Counted from the first letter of the stretch, positions 1-11,820 are shown. The stretch: 64,000 nucleotides of DNA from Trichopria drosophilae (GCA_030407085.1 CM059584.1:102733001-102797000), one strand, 5' to 3'. Notes: generated by a model from the sequence alone, not told the origin. Program-made: numbers and translations.

Positions 1-1044
1 AAGAATTGTACATAATTTTATTAACAATTTTCAACAACGATAATTTTTGCCGGCAATTTATATCAAACGGCATAATTCACTTAAAACTTGATTTAAGTCG
101 GACAAGAGTTTGATAGTTACCTGCAGATGCAAATGTTCTACGGAATAAACGATTACAATTAAGGTAGTAGTTTTGAATTTAACTTTGAACTACAGCACTT
201 CTCTTAAAATTCCTACAATTTCATTTCGAGTTTGTAATATAAGGTAATCTTTTTATAATATGTTTTATATTTATAATCGACAAAAACTAACCAGGCGGAT
301 ATGAGGAAAAAAAAACTTTAAATGCACTTGACAAAATTGATAAAATTGGTATTGAAATAATAACATTCGTCTTTTATTTTTGAGGTTAATTTATGGTTCT
401 TTTAGACAGAATTTTAAGTTTTTATTTCTTAATAGTAAAATGTATTAAATCCAATGAAATTTATTACTCATTATTATTCACATATCACAACAAAAGGATT
501 CTTAAAATATATGTTAGTGGATACAGTTGAATCTAGGATTCAACTTTTTTGACATAAAAAAAAATGCAGACTTTTTCATGTTTTTACGTATACCTGAGCA
601 CTCTAATAAATATTCGCTTATACGCGACAGTAGGACTTTGTCAACTTAAATCTATTTGTACCCGAATTCTGTATACTTAGGGTATCCGAAAATTTCGAAA
701 CAATAGTCCTGTGGAGTGGTCTTTAAATTAAGAATCAATAATTCCTGTTCAATAAAAACTACTACTTAAATAATCTTATATTAGATACCTTTGTATTTCT
801 GTGAAGTTGTTTAATATCTAAGTATAATTTTATTAGAAAAATTATTGTATTGTCGGCTTTTCGGAAGATAATTACAATATTATTTTATAAAAAACACATT
901 ATTTAGGAAAATTTGTCGTACTTCAAGATTTTACATAATCTTATTTCATTAAACTCCCACTATCCACTATACATTCAAGTAGTGTCTAGGACTGTCCAGT
1001 AAACATGGTATGCTTTTTAGGCCGGAGTTTTCCTTTACTTGCAT
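1..1044. other. AT-rich spacer, no gene seen
   Basis: All six frames are cut by frequent stops and no splice-bounded open frame or recognisable motif stands out. Only short A and T runs are present. Confidence 0.6.
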
Positions 1045-1310
1045 ATTTCAGGGCTAATTATTAGATTTCTTCTTGAGGTTATGTCAACAACTTAACGTGA
1101 TGGAGCTGAATGGATTTCGGGTATGTTTTCAGCAACCCTAAAAACATCACGAAAATGTAGCAGGACTTCCAACCGCAAATTATTCATTATTTTAACGTTG
1201 TAAGGACTAATTATAGGATTTTTGAGGTTTTTTAAAGTTACGTCATAAACCGGACGTGATAGTGTTAAATGGACATCGGATTCGGATTCAGCGACATAAA
1301 AAAGCATATT
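1045..1310. repeat. Degenerate two-copy tandem repeat, period about 152 bp
   Basis: The block starting GGCTAATTATTAG near 1052 recurs as GGACTAATTATAG near 1204. In both copies it is followed by a TTGAGGTT-type segment, an ACGTGAT word, and TGGATTTCGG or TGGACATCGGATTCGG with CAGCAACCCTAAAAA or CAGCGACATAAAAAA. The 71-codon minus-strand open frame here is only this repeat read through. It is probably a remnant of a dispersed element that I cannot name. Confidence 0.55.
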
Positions 1311-2770
1311 ATAGGCATAGTCTGACCTCCAGATGCGGACTTTACTTTTTTTTTGTAGGGGTGTGTTATATTATCTCACAAAATTTTAGATTTCACTTTT
1401 TTTTTGTTAGCATTACATGATCTGAAATGTTAGTAAATGGTGTTATTAATTATGTCCTACCGACAGCACGCCATTCGATAATTTTTAGAGCTGGTTCATT
1501 GGGAATTTCTCTTTTGCATTTTATATATTTTCCAGCAAAACATCACTTGCGTTTAACCGGAAAACACATACATCACCGCGTAATTCCATAAATGACTGAT
1601 GACTATTTTTCGTTCGTTCTGGACCAGACGTTGAAATTTCCTATCTTCCTTTTATTCTCCCTCTTTTATTTTTTTATCGCACTAATGTCATCGCAAATGG
1701 TTGTTATCAAATTCAATACCAAAAGGTTGCAGAAATGTTTATTTATTTTAACTGAGTACACAGTGAAACTTGCTGCATTTGAGTACGCTACTTCACCAGT
1801 GACTTACACTAACGCTCAAAAATTTGGAAACACTATCATTTTCAGATATGTGAGTGCAAAGCTCCATATCAAAGAAATGTCTTAATGCATTTGAAAAACT
1901 CCAAAAGAATTTGAAATATCAGATAAAATCTAACTCTATATATGATAAAAGATACTTTTTACCTTTGTTTAGTAGGATTGTTTTACCTATAAACAATGTG
2001 TTACTCTTACGAAATTTTCATTTTGAATCAATCTTCCGTATTTTTTTAACTGAAAAATCTAAAAATTTCGACGCTATCGAAACGTACAGACAATTTTCTA
2101 AAAAATGTGTCCGGTAAATTTATTACAACTATTTTTTCTGCGCAGTTCTTAGCATTGAAATCTATACGATCCGAAGAAGTTGTTTTATACATTTTATACG
2201 GTATATACTGGGATTTTTCTGGATAATGAATTAACATTGTGTTTAAATCAAGCCGTAATTACTACGTAATTACACAAAAATGTGAATTTATGTGTGAAAT
2301 AATTTTAGAGATCGTCGATACTACAAGGCGGAGAAAATATATTTTAAAAAAAATAGTCGTATTTTTTCAGAAATTTACTCTACATTTCAATGGCGTTGAA
2401 ATTTTTCGTTATCAATTTTTTTAAAAATTACAGCTAATTGATTAGAAATAAAAAGTTCGTAAAAATTAAAACCTGTTTATTAGTAAAACAATCTAGTTAA
2501 TAAGTGTAAAAAGTATGCTCTAGCACATAGGCAGTAAGTATTTTATCTGCTCATTCAAATGCTGTTGGATTTTTCGAATCCATCGAGGTATTTTTGATAT
2601 AACGAAGTTTGAGGTTGTATACTTGAATGAAAATGTTTCTACATTTTTTATCGGCAGTGTATATACATACAGTCAATTACACTACATCTTCAAACGATCG
2701 ACGATACACATTTACCCGGTATACTTTTGAGTTTATTTCAGAAAACGACTTTAGAAAACGACGAGCTCAA
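1311..2770. other. AT-rich spacer with short chance frames
   Basis: Several open frames of 60-97 codons lie here, overlapping on both strands and rich in F, I, K and N codons, as expected of random AT-rich DNA. None has a domain signature. I see no gene. Confidence 0.5.
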
Positions 2771-2775
2771 CCCAA

Positions 2776-2785
2776 CCTAACCTAA
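2776..2785. repeat. Two CCTAA units, telomere-type motif
   Basis: CCTAACCTAA is two units of the insect telomere repeat (TTAGG on the other strand). It is far too short to be a telomere. Another pair occurs near 26250. It fits insect DNA but does not prove it. Confidence 0.4.
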
Positions 2786-2859
2786 AACTTATACAACCAC
2801 GTCGACACTGAAACAACTGAAACGATACTTTTTAATACGACGGGCGTGAGGCTGGAAAA

Positions 2860-3085
2860 TTCGAACCCGAAGGTTTGGCCCTAGGGCGCGAAATCGAGCT
2901 TCCTGCCCGGAATGTTAAAAATGTTATTTATTAATATTTCAGCTGACCTATGGCGAGGGTCGCAGTTTTGAAAATACTTATTTTCACTTTTTACACATTT
3001 AAGGAACAGCCTACTTCACTCCCCTTCTTTCCTACCTAAGTTACATTGGGCATGTTCTCGTAAATTTTCACTCAATAAACTACAA
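2860..3085 (+). repeat. Dispersed repeat, copy 1 (uninterrupted)
   Basis: This stretch shares ordered blocks with 58600-59275: GCTGACC/GCTGATC, GGGTCGCAGTTTTGAAAAT against GGGTCGAAGTTTTGAAAAT, CATTTAAGGAACA, CTTCTTTCCT, and CTACAATACGAA against CTGCAATACGAA. The blocks keep the same order, so these are two copies of one old element. No frame is open across it. Comparison with the second copy shows where a MITE later inserted there. Confidence 0.6.
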
Positions 3086-3578
3086 TACGAACTCGTTTTA
3101 TATTATAACTAAAAGCTGTTAGTAAATGAACAAGTATGAAAGGATAACAAGCTCGTCACAGGGTCTCACATACATCAATTATATTAAGTTTACTTGTCAG
3201 TGACTATTCACTGAGAGTCAGTGAATTTTTTCAAATTGAGAGATTACATGATAGTATTCCGGTTACTGTTTAAAAGCTAAATATGAACTACTGCAGTTTG
3301 AACTAAAGATTACCTTTAAGGAGCTGATTAAATTTAAACCAATGTAGTTTTTCCTGACCGATTATCTCTCTTGGATGGTATAATATTTTTAGGTACACTT
3401 GAAGAGTAGAACTAAATACTATTAAATCTTGCGTAATCCTCTAATGCGAAATATTGAAAATATTCGTCTGTGGCATCATGTATTCTTATTGCATTACTTA
3501 TTGTGTATACGAATTAAAAATTATTTATGTTTGTTAAGTGAGAAGTGAAAAATTAACAGTAACATTCCTTTGTTGCAG

Positions 3579-3666
3579 TGAACACTCCATTAGTAATCGT
3601 GTGGATCGCAAGAGTCACGGCCCGTTCTGCGAGTGTGATGAAGCCGACGTCATGAGACCCTTATGA
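3579..3666 (+). other. Possible short 3' exon after a strong splice acceptor
   Basis: The sequence CATTCCTTTGTTGCAG ending at 3578 is a good splice acceptor. The following GC-richer DNA is open in two frames: 28 codons beginning EHSISNRVDRKSHG and ending at TGA 3664-3666, and 24 codons beginning NTPLVIVWIARV. GC content is clearly above the flanks up to about 3780. It could be the last coding exon of a gene with long introns, a non-coding RNA exon or a repeat edge. I recognise no protein family. Confidence 0.22.
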
Positions 3667-3780
3667 CGCCGTGAGGAAACGGTCGAGAGTGCTTTGGCCA
3701 CGTCTCAATCCAGCCTTTAGATCATACGATCCTACCTTCACCACCGTGTGATTCGAGTCGCCACCATCGCACTTTTTACG

Positions 3781-5823
3781 TCTCACGTAAATTACATTAA
3801 GTTTGCAAGCTTTCTCTATATTTACAAAATCAAAATCAGGTTTTAAAGTATTAATCTAAGAAAAAAATCAATTTCATTATCTTTTAGTCATGCTAAAAAT
3901 CAAACGCATAACTTAGATTCTACAAATATCTTCGTACATATGTTTTTATGATCGAGAGTATTATTATTGTTTTTCATAATACCGTGAAAATTGTACTTAT
4001 TCTAAGTTACTGTGAAAGTTGATTTAGTAAACTGCAATCGCAAATCCGTAATGTTAAAGACGTAAAGTTAAGTTTTTATAAGCAATCTTAACTGACGTTG
4101 CAAAGAGAGTTGATTAGTTAAAGAATTTTGAAAATCAAAGGAATTGCCGTTCGAGTAACATTGTGATGCGAAAAAGTTCAGGAAGTAAAACAGTTTAATA
4201 CTCAAGACAAAAGTCTAGAGAATATATTATAGAAAATTATTCACCGCTAACTAAATCGATAAATTGTTTCTACTTAAAAGAAAATTTTAATTGGTCAGGA
4301 ATTTTATTCTGTACGATAATAATGAAATTTTACCTCCATTTCAGCGTTTATTTTTCGCATAAAACAGATACGAAAATGCATAAATGTTATTGTTCTAATG
4401 ATCTCTTATGAGAAAATTTAAAATATTGAACACTATAAATACTAAATGCTTATCGATTTTTATGGTGTTCAATATATCATGACTTATAACACTGATAACG
4501 ATTTTGTGATTAGATTTTCAAAATTCAAAATCAAATGAATTTGAAAAAATTCCTACATGTTTTTGCAAACAAAATTTGAAAATGGCAATTTTTATTGAAT
4601 TTTCTCATCCTTAATAGAAAGAGCGACCTTAAACCAATAAAATCCATGCACTTTTTTCGTATTTGGTTCATGTGAGAAAATTCCAGTGGATTTGACTTTT
4701 AATGGATTAAAGTTATAGCATGTATTTTTTCGATAATTTTAGATAAAATTATAAAAATCAAATTCGTACAAAGTTTATGTAGACAAATTTACGCTTGTCA
4801 GTGGTCCGGAAAACATAAATCCACATATTGAAATTCAAAATGTTATGTTTACAAACGAATGGCGCGAAATTAATATTTTGGTATTCGCAGACAGAATTAT
4901 TAGTTTTTGTAGGATTGAACGTCGATGTTCTATACAGAAAAATATTATACATTTTTCCAATTTAACGAAATGAATTTTCGAAGCATGAACATTTTCTAAA
5001 GTTATTCATTCATGAAGCATACATTTTCAAATTCCCCAAAAGTACGAAAAATATGTTGACCCCACAGAATCGGATGTTTAAATAATATATTGTTGAATAC
5101 AAAATTGTTATTTGTTGGATGTTAAAAAAATATGAATATTATAATTTTATACCAAAGATGGTGCAGAAATGATATGAGATATGTGATTACATACAATACT
5201 TTTTTATTAATCTCTACGTGAGTATTTGTGCTTTAAAATTCTAAAAATTGGGTGAAAAGAAACATTAATCCCAGGAATAGAGTATCCATTAATCAGATAT
5301 TATCGAGATGGGCTCACTTAATTTCTAGAGTAGTATCTCACTATGTTTTAAATGGAAATGAAGTAATTTATATTTCAAGCTTTAAATCCTAGAATTACAT
5401 TTAATTAAAATATAAATTTACATTCATTAAAGTGTGTTTAAAGTTTACTCCAATTTTAAAGGAAGAATTTGACTTGTGTAATGAAGAAAAAAAGCGTAAC
5501 AAATATTTTATTCAGATAGGAACGATTTAGGAAATTTACTCAAAGATAAACAATTAAAATAATAAAAGGCACGATTAATTGGATATTCCATTTCCTTTTC
5601 CAAAGAGAAATACACTTTTTAATTAAAATCGAATTTCTCTGAAATATATTTTAAAACAGTAATCATATTTTTTTTCGTTGAATATAGTATTCTACATTAA
5701 AATTACATACAAATGGTTTAATATCTTTTGAAAAGCAAAAACACAGTATTATTTTTAATTTGTTATATGAATTATTGAAAATCTATACCACAACCTTACA
5801 CAAATTTAAGAATTTCATGTTGC
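3781..5823. other. AT-rich spacer
   Basis: No gene signal. The only local structure I noticed is the hairpin at 4421-4477, listed separately. Confidence 0.55.
4421..4477 (+). other. Imperfect hairpin, about 19-bp stem
   Basis: The left arm AATATTGAACACTATAAA is nearly complementary to the right arm TTTTATGGTGTTCAATAT, with a loop of about 17 nt. It has the size of a small microRNA-type hairpin but is AT-rich, and nothing else supports a microRNA gene. A minor foldback is equally likely. Confidence 0.3.
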
Positions 5824-6570
5824 CTTATAAGTAAGAGTCGATTCTGGTAAGATTTTTTCGCCAAATTTTGAATCCAAATAAGATTACTAAAACATCCAAT
5901 TGACTCTAGTTTTTGAGATCTGAAGAGTTGAGTAACAAAATTCGATTTCAAGCATTTATTTGCAGTAAAAAAATGCTGTTATCTTACCAGTAAGTCAAAT
6001 GTGATAGGATTTTTTGCGCAAAATCCAAATATCTACTCCAAAATATTAATTTGGTCTTAGTTCTTGACCAAATTGAATGCCAAAGGGTCCAAAATATTGA
6101 TTTTGGAAATGTTCACATCTTATAGAACGCGTCGCGAAAAAATCAAGAAATGCAAAATGGCGGATCCAACGTGTCCGAGAAACTTGTTGAAATTCGAATT
6201 ATTTCAAACTCGATATCTTCTTGGCTTCTTTTCGAGAAAACAGAACAAAACGTCCTAAAATACAATTTTTTATTCATTTAATCTTCAATTTGGGAAAAAA
6301 GTATGACTAATTTAATATTTTAGGGTATATATTTATTCGGTGCATTCGGTAAATTTGCATTCGGTGGGAAAAAGACAATGAGGATTGACTTTTACTGGTA
6401 GAAAAGCAGCATTTTTTTTGCTGGGACTATATTGTCAAAAATGCCTATAATCGAATTTTTTACCCGTTTCATCTTAAATATCTCAAAAACTGGAGCCAAT
6501 TAGTTATTTTGACGGTCGTATTTAGAGTCTTGCGCAAAAACCTTCTTAAAGTCGACTCTTGATAAATAAT
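5824..6570. mobile_element. Foldback element with about 180-bp diverged inverted arms
   Basis: The left arm (about 5824-6000) contains AAGAGTCGATTCTGG, TTGACTCTAGTTTTTGAGAT and AAAAAATGCTG...TACCAGTAA. The right arm (about 6385-6570) holds the reverse complements of all three in the right order. The centre contains AAAATGGCGGATCC, also found in the foldback at 37.4-37.8 kb. There is no transposase frame, so this is a non-autonomous element. Its family is unknown to me. Confidence 0.65.
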
Positions 6571-9500
6571 ATATTATTTTAAAGAATTTATTTCAATTAA
6601 ATTTGGAAATATTGCAATAAAAAGGAAATTCCTGTTGATAATGACAAGTTATTTTAATTATTTTCTATAAATTTATAAAGTAGCGACAAGAATTATTTTC
6701 ATGTATAGTTTTTAAACGGATGAAGTAGATGGAAAAATGAGTGCGCTTGTAAGGATTACAATTACAATATTACTCTTAATTTCCCTTTGAATGTGCAAAA
6801 TTATAAACATTTTTTCTGTTAATACAAATGTACATAATCGAGTCGCTATTTTCTGCAGGTATGAGGCATGTTTTGAACTGCTAAAAAGAGTCTGTTTAGC
6901 GGTTTTGATTCAGTTTTTTCTTACAATACATACAAAATGTGAGAAGCTGTAATGAAAATAGCATCACTCCGTATATGATGTCTCATCTTAGAATCATCTA
7001 AAACAAAAATGATTGTTAATCTGTATGAGTCATTATAGGAAAAGATAACGGCGAAGTAAAAGTAAATGGTGGAGGTTTGAACAGAACAAAACTAGTTATT
7101 TTTTAAAAACAAGTTCACAATGTGCTAATTTGATTAATTCTTCAAAGTACTGGACTTAGCTATGACTGCTTTCAATAAACGATGTAAATTTTAAATCGAT
7201 TCGTCGCATAGTTTTTTTTTATTGGTGTACGAAAGCAACAAAAATATCGTTTTGAGAAAGCTCGTATTCGTATTTACTGTGAGAAAAAGAACTCTATAAA
7301 ATCTGTTATAAAACAGCATTTTTGTAGTTCAAAACATGCCTAATAACTGCCATAAACAAAATTCAATTATCTGCATTCGTATATTAAAAAAATGATAAAG
7401 ATAGTGATGCCCCTTTAACAAAAAACCGCAATACAATGAAGTGGTTATAAAAAGGAAACAATTTGATTTCTACGTTATTTTCGATTCTTAATGAAACGCT
7501 TATAAACCAAGACGCGCTATAGTAGCATGTCGATGAATTGGTGTTAGATTGATCTGTTTGAAATCTGTACACAAGCAAATCTGTTGATAAAAAAAAAATA
7601 ATAAATAATTTCTATTAGAAAAAAATAACGAGAATTTTCTCAAGCAGCTTAATTGTAACAATTAATAGCAAATTATTATTCGTAATCATCAGAAAGGGAT
7701 TATATTTCAGAACAAATCTTTAATGCGAATCTTAAGTGAAAAGAAGTAATAATTTTAAAAATAATAATTTTTGTATTAACCTAACACAATCAGAACTCCG
7801 CAATACATTTGAATTTAATTTTCACGAGGTTTTTCAAGACAAAAAGCGTCTTCATTATCTTAGTCAAGTGTTCAAATACTGGCGAAAATACTGGCGAAAC
7901 TCGGGCAGAAATGATTCTGATAAAGTTAGTATAATCGCTGGAGCGTTGGGTGCGATTCGCATGCACGTTCACTCCAGTACGGTTAATCAGTTGAAAATAC
8001 AATGGACCACTCATAATCAAAGGTACCGAGAGTTTCGCGAGATTGTTACTAAACTCCTCCCATACAATTTTCGACTATAGCGAATACGATCAAGGATAAC
8101 GTGACGATAATTCCTGCTTATTGAATCTTGGTTTTCATGAGTATAGTTCTTCATAACTATCGTTAATGGGAAATATTAACGTTTACAGTTATAAGTTAGA
8201 TAATAGGTATTTTCAATATTTTTAAGTGGTTATTATTCTTGGAAAGAGAATGGACGTATTTCTTTAAAACTTAAAATATAGCTTATATAATATAGCTTAT
8301 TATTATAATAATATCTTAAAGATTAGCAGGTTTTAATGAATTGTACTGAAATATGTATAACAAAAATATGACCCTTAAATTAAAAAAAAATATATAAAAA
8401 ATAAGTTAATGTTATTTGTATTCATATATGCCATTATTGAGCTAGGGCATGATATTATCGATATTTTTGCAAATTTCTGAAGCTAATGTCAAATATCTCT
8501 ATTTATATAACAAACAAATTTTCATTTTTTACATTTTCTTGTTAATGTTAGTGATCAGGTTAAAAATTTTGAAAAATTCGTTCTATAAAGCTATAGAGAA
8601 TCTTTTTTTTCAAAAATCCATTCATTTTTAAAAAATTCTTAACTGGCGATAACAAGAAAGTTTGACTCATTAACAAAAGTTGTATAAAAAATTATTTTCG
8701 CAGGTGTCAGTTTTTTTTTCAATAACAATAATTTCTTCTTATTTCAATTTTATTGTTATTACATTATTAGTGAAAATTAATTGCTTGGAAATGTTATTTT
8801 TCCCAAATATACTATATCTCGGGGTCTAGCTACTTTAATCGGTTAAAAAGAAGTAAAAAATGTATTTTTTAAATATATGGCGTATTTTTTAGTAATTTGC
8901 TTCATTTCCTTTATTATGATTAAGTGCATAAATCTCAGCCAAATATTCCGAAATGCTGAAATGGATAGACGAGAATATAATAGAATATTACTCATGTGAG
9001 ATTACATTTGTCACATTTCAGAATATTTTTTGTTTTCGAAGGCACCAATCTATTACTTATTTCTTATAAATAAGGAATATTGCAAACTCTCAGATTTTGT
9101 CAGAAAAATATTTACACACAATACTACGAAACTTATTGTTTTGCAGTATAGTGGCACATAAACAATCATAAATTACTGAACTGATGTTTAATTTTTCACA
9201 TTTTTTTGGATCAATATGACGTCCGCAAGACAATTATGATGAAAATTTGAAATTGAAATTTTTGTTTATCTCTTAGGGCAGATTCTAAAAAACTGTAATA
9301 TTTCACACACTACATAAACCGACAATATATTTGGATATAATTCATGAATAGAAGGATTCGTTTTTTCTTATCGTTCGAAAATTTCCTTAAAATTACAATG
9401 GTTTTATTAGATTTGCGATTATGTTTAAAATTATAAACAAATTATCAAAAGTTTTCAATTATATCAAAAGTTAGTACCCTGAGTGTTAATTACATTTAAA

Positions 9501-9596
9501 ATTCTGCTATTTGAATACTAACATATAAACACATCTGAAAATTCCTTACGAGGACATCCATATTTAATTATATTTCCACGAAGACTAACACTTTTT
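6571..9596. other. AT-rich spacer
   Basis: No recognisable gene. The one open stretch of above-average GC content is at 7736-8080, listed separately. Confidence 0.5.
7736..8080 (+). other. Unexplained 114-codon open frame
   Basis: This frame stays open for 345 bp and includes a basic, tryptophan-containing middle (YWRKYWRNSGRNDSDK) that is less AT-driven than its surroundings. It begins with a GTG codon, has no clear splice sites, and the opposite strand is also open across 7790-8020. I recognise no family. It could be a transposon remnant, a decayed exon or chance; I lean towards not a gene. Confidence 0.15.
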
Positions 9597-9811
9597 ATAT
9601 TATTTTAAAGAGTTGATCGATGCTTCGAGTCAAGGTGTTATAAAAAAATAACTAACTCAGTTATAACATTGACTTCTTACAAAAAATGTAAACAAAATGT
9701 TTTAACATTCTGATGAGGACAACGTACGTTGTCGAAACGTTAAATAACTGAGTCAGTTATTTTTTCGCAACACCTTGACTCGAAGCATCGATCAACTCTT
9801 TAAAATAATAT
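9597..9811. mobile_element. Penelope-type tail flanked by 68-bp inverted repeats
   Basis: The left arm 9597-9664 and right arm 9744-9811 are almost perfect reverse complements; shared words include AAAGAGTTGATCGATGCTTC and GACTCGAAGCATCGATC. Between them lies CTGATGAGGACAACGTACG and a GAAACGTT box. In one frame this gives SDEDNVRCRNVK followed by TAA, the kind of C-terminal end I associate with arthropod Penelope-like elements. Penelope elements often carry pseudo-LTRs in inverted as well as direct orientation, which fits. Reverse transcriptase and endonuclease are absent, so this is a remnant. Confidence 0.55.
9704..9770 (+). ncRNA. Hammerhead-ribozyme-like motif in the Penelope tail
   Basis: The core boxes CTGATGAG (9710-9717) and GAAAC (9734-9738) flank a 6-bp stem, GACAAC (9718-9723) with GTTGTC (9728-9733), closed by the tetraloop GTAC. 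Penelope-like elements are known to carry hammerhead motifs in their pseudo-LTRs, so the context fits. Against activity, one extra G sits between the core and stem II, the short helix III is imperfect, and the cleavage triplet is unclear (GTC at 9752-9754 is the best candidate). It may be a decayed or minimal ribozyme. Confidence 0.4.
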
Positions 9812-10022
9812 AACTTCGTCGAGTGACAGAATCATGATTGTACTAACACTTTTTATTAATAAAAATTCAAAGTTAAACATATTAAAATATCAATAAGATA
9901 CGTATATGTATAAATTACTATCAATGGATTCCAACATTTTGATCAGGTCTTCAATTATATTGATTAATCTTCCGATTAGACTAAAATTACGTTTGGTTAT
10001 ATTTGAGGCCGACGCATAGCAC

Positions 10023-10299
10023 ACTGAAAAAATAAGTAGTGGGTGTTACTACTTAAGTAGTAAAATACCGACCAGACATTTTTCGTAGTTGTGCCGTTAC
10101 CACGTAAATGGCTGGACTTACTATCTAAATATTAAGAACAACTACGAAAAATGTCAGGTCCGTATTTTACTATTACTATCTCGTAGTTGTTTAGATAATA
10201 AGACTAGCCATTTAAGAGGTAACATCATAACTACGAATGATGTCTGATCCGTATATTACTACTTAAGTAGTAAGCCCAACTACGTATTTTTTGCCGTAT
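10023..10299. mobile_element. Small foldback MITE with repeated inner segments
   Basis: The ends are inverted: an AAAAAATAAGTAGT-type start and a TTACTACTTAAGTAGTAA segment recur in reverse complement at 10250-10297. The left inner segment (about 10060-10110, CATTTTTCGTAGTTGTGCCG) pairs with two later segments, about 10135-10178 and 10218-10268, so two alternative hairpins are possible. No coding frame. About 277 bp; the target duplication is unclear. Confidence 0.65.
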
Positions 10300-11208
10300 A
10301 ATTGTAAGCTTTGAATCGAGAAAACAATGAAGTATTGTTGTAAGTAATATAGTTCATAACTTCATTACTGTCAAACTATTACTATGGGACGTCTCATGAC
10401 GCTGATGTTAGCAGCAAATTTGTAGCAGCCGATTCAAAATGCAAAGGTTCATTTTAAATTGTTATGAAAATTACACATCTAAGTGCAAATATATCACAAA
10501 ATATTACTGTCAACTGGACCCATTACAATAGTTAGAATTTCAATTTTTGTTAACCGACTGCTAAGAATTGGCTGCTAATTTTAGTATCATCTTCGTCTCC
10601 TCTTTTTACTGTTGTTTATCCGTGCTGATACACTGTAACGTAATGGAATTTCGGTTTAACGTAATTTAATATGCTTTTGTACATCTTATAGTGTCTCAGT
10701 ATGAAAAATATTTCAAAATATAGAGAAGCCAGTGTTCTTCGTTATGGGGAATCGTACTACTTTTCGACAGGAATTAATTTTGTGAGTTTTCCTCCGGAAA
10801 TTTGGAATGTGTTATTATTTGTGGGAGCCCTTGAAATATGAGTTTCTTCCAGGAAATCTAAAATGTTAGTCTTCGTATGGGCCGTCGATATGATCTAAAC
10901 TTGCAAGTATTTGAAATTAATTCAAATTAGATTAATTTACAACTTTGTTAGTGTTGCAATAATGTCAATTAGATTTTTGATTGTGGGATATAGCTGAACT
11001 TTACATATACAAAATGTAAGTAATATACTAATTGTAAAGAGCCACTAAACATTCGCCTGGTTTTTGGACCTGAAATTTGGGTAACAACGTATGGGAAAAA
11101 AGTTTTTCGTGTCAAATTTTCATCTTGTGGTATCGGGATTGAAAGGTTTCATTTTTTGAAAATTTGACATTTTTTATATCCGAAAATATACCTGTTTCGA
11201 AAAGAATT
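10300..11208. other. AT-rich spacer
   Basis: No gene, RNA or repeat structure recognised. Confidence 0.5.
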
Positions 11209-11352
11209 GTCCAAAGAATCTAAACAAATTTTCTCCGGATGGTTAAAATCAAATTTCCAAATTATTAACAAAATATTGCCTTTGTTTTAAAAATGTTGAA
11301 AATTTGATTTCTTCTGTCTGCAAAATTTTTTTTAGATTCGTTCAACAATTCT
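11209..11352. repeat. Short inverted repeat
   Basis: AGAATTGTCCAAAGAATCTA at 11209 onward and AAATCAAATTTCC are matched in reverse complement by GAAAATTTGATTTC and TTAGATTCGTTCAACAATTC at about 11296-11352. Arms are about 57 bp with a short spacer. It is probably a remnant of a foldback transposon. Confidence 0.5.
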
Positions 11353-11553
11353 AAATAAAAAATATCTTTGTGTTCGACGTAAAATGTATATTGTCGTAAA
11401 TAAGAACTGTCTAATTTCCAAAAAATGCAATTTTTGCAGTAAATTCCCCCATTTGATCTTTCATATCTGAAGATTAAGATATATGCTCAATTTGAAATTT
11501 TTACACCAGTAAGCTATCATCATAAACTTTCATTTTCTATATCATTTAACTCC

Positions 11554-11820
11554 AAAGGAGGATGCCCACGAGTACATGTGATTTCCGCCCTCGAGATGGA
11601 ACCTCCGAAACCGACAAATTCGGGTTGAGTATGATGAGAACTAACACCTAATAGAAAATTCGATTGTTTTATCATCTGGGAAAGTTTAAAAAGACGCCTT
11701 TAAAGCGGCTGATTATACATACGAAAATGCAGTAATTTCAGTAGTAATAGGCCGCACTGTCTGTTGTTCGCAGTAGGTGCAAACTGTTACTACTGAAATT
11801 ACTCATGGGCATCCTCCTTT
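11554..11820. mobile_element. Main MITE family, copy 1 (internally deleted)
   Basis: It begins AAAGGAGGATGCCCACGAGT and ends CATGGGCATCCTCCTTT, the family ends. Internal words shared with other copies are CGAGATGGAACCTCC, GACAAATTCGGG, GAGAACTAACACCTAA and GGGAAAGTTTAAAAA. At 267 bp it is shorter than the roughly 430-bp full copy because most of the right arm is missing after CTACTGAAATTAC. It is a non-autonomous foldback element with no coding. Confidence 0.8.

Noticed and set aside
1592..2424. Three consecutive small plus-strand frames as a gene
   Set aside because: AT-driven composition, no splice signals joining them, and no recognisable domain.
2776..2785. Telomeric array
   Set aside because: Only two CCTAA units; such pairs are common in insect interiors.
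9704..9770. Calling the hammerhead motif an active ribozyme
   Set aside because: An extra base before stem II, an imperfect helix III and an uncertain cleavage triplet prevent that claim from sequence alone.
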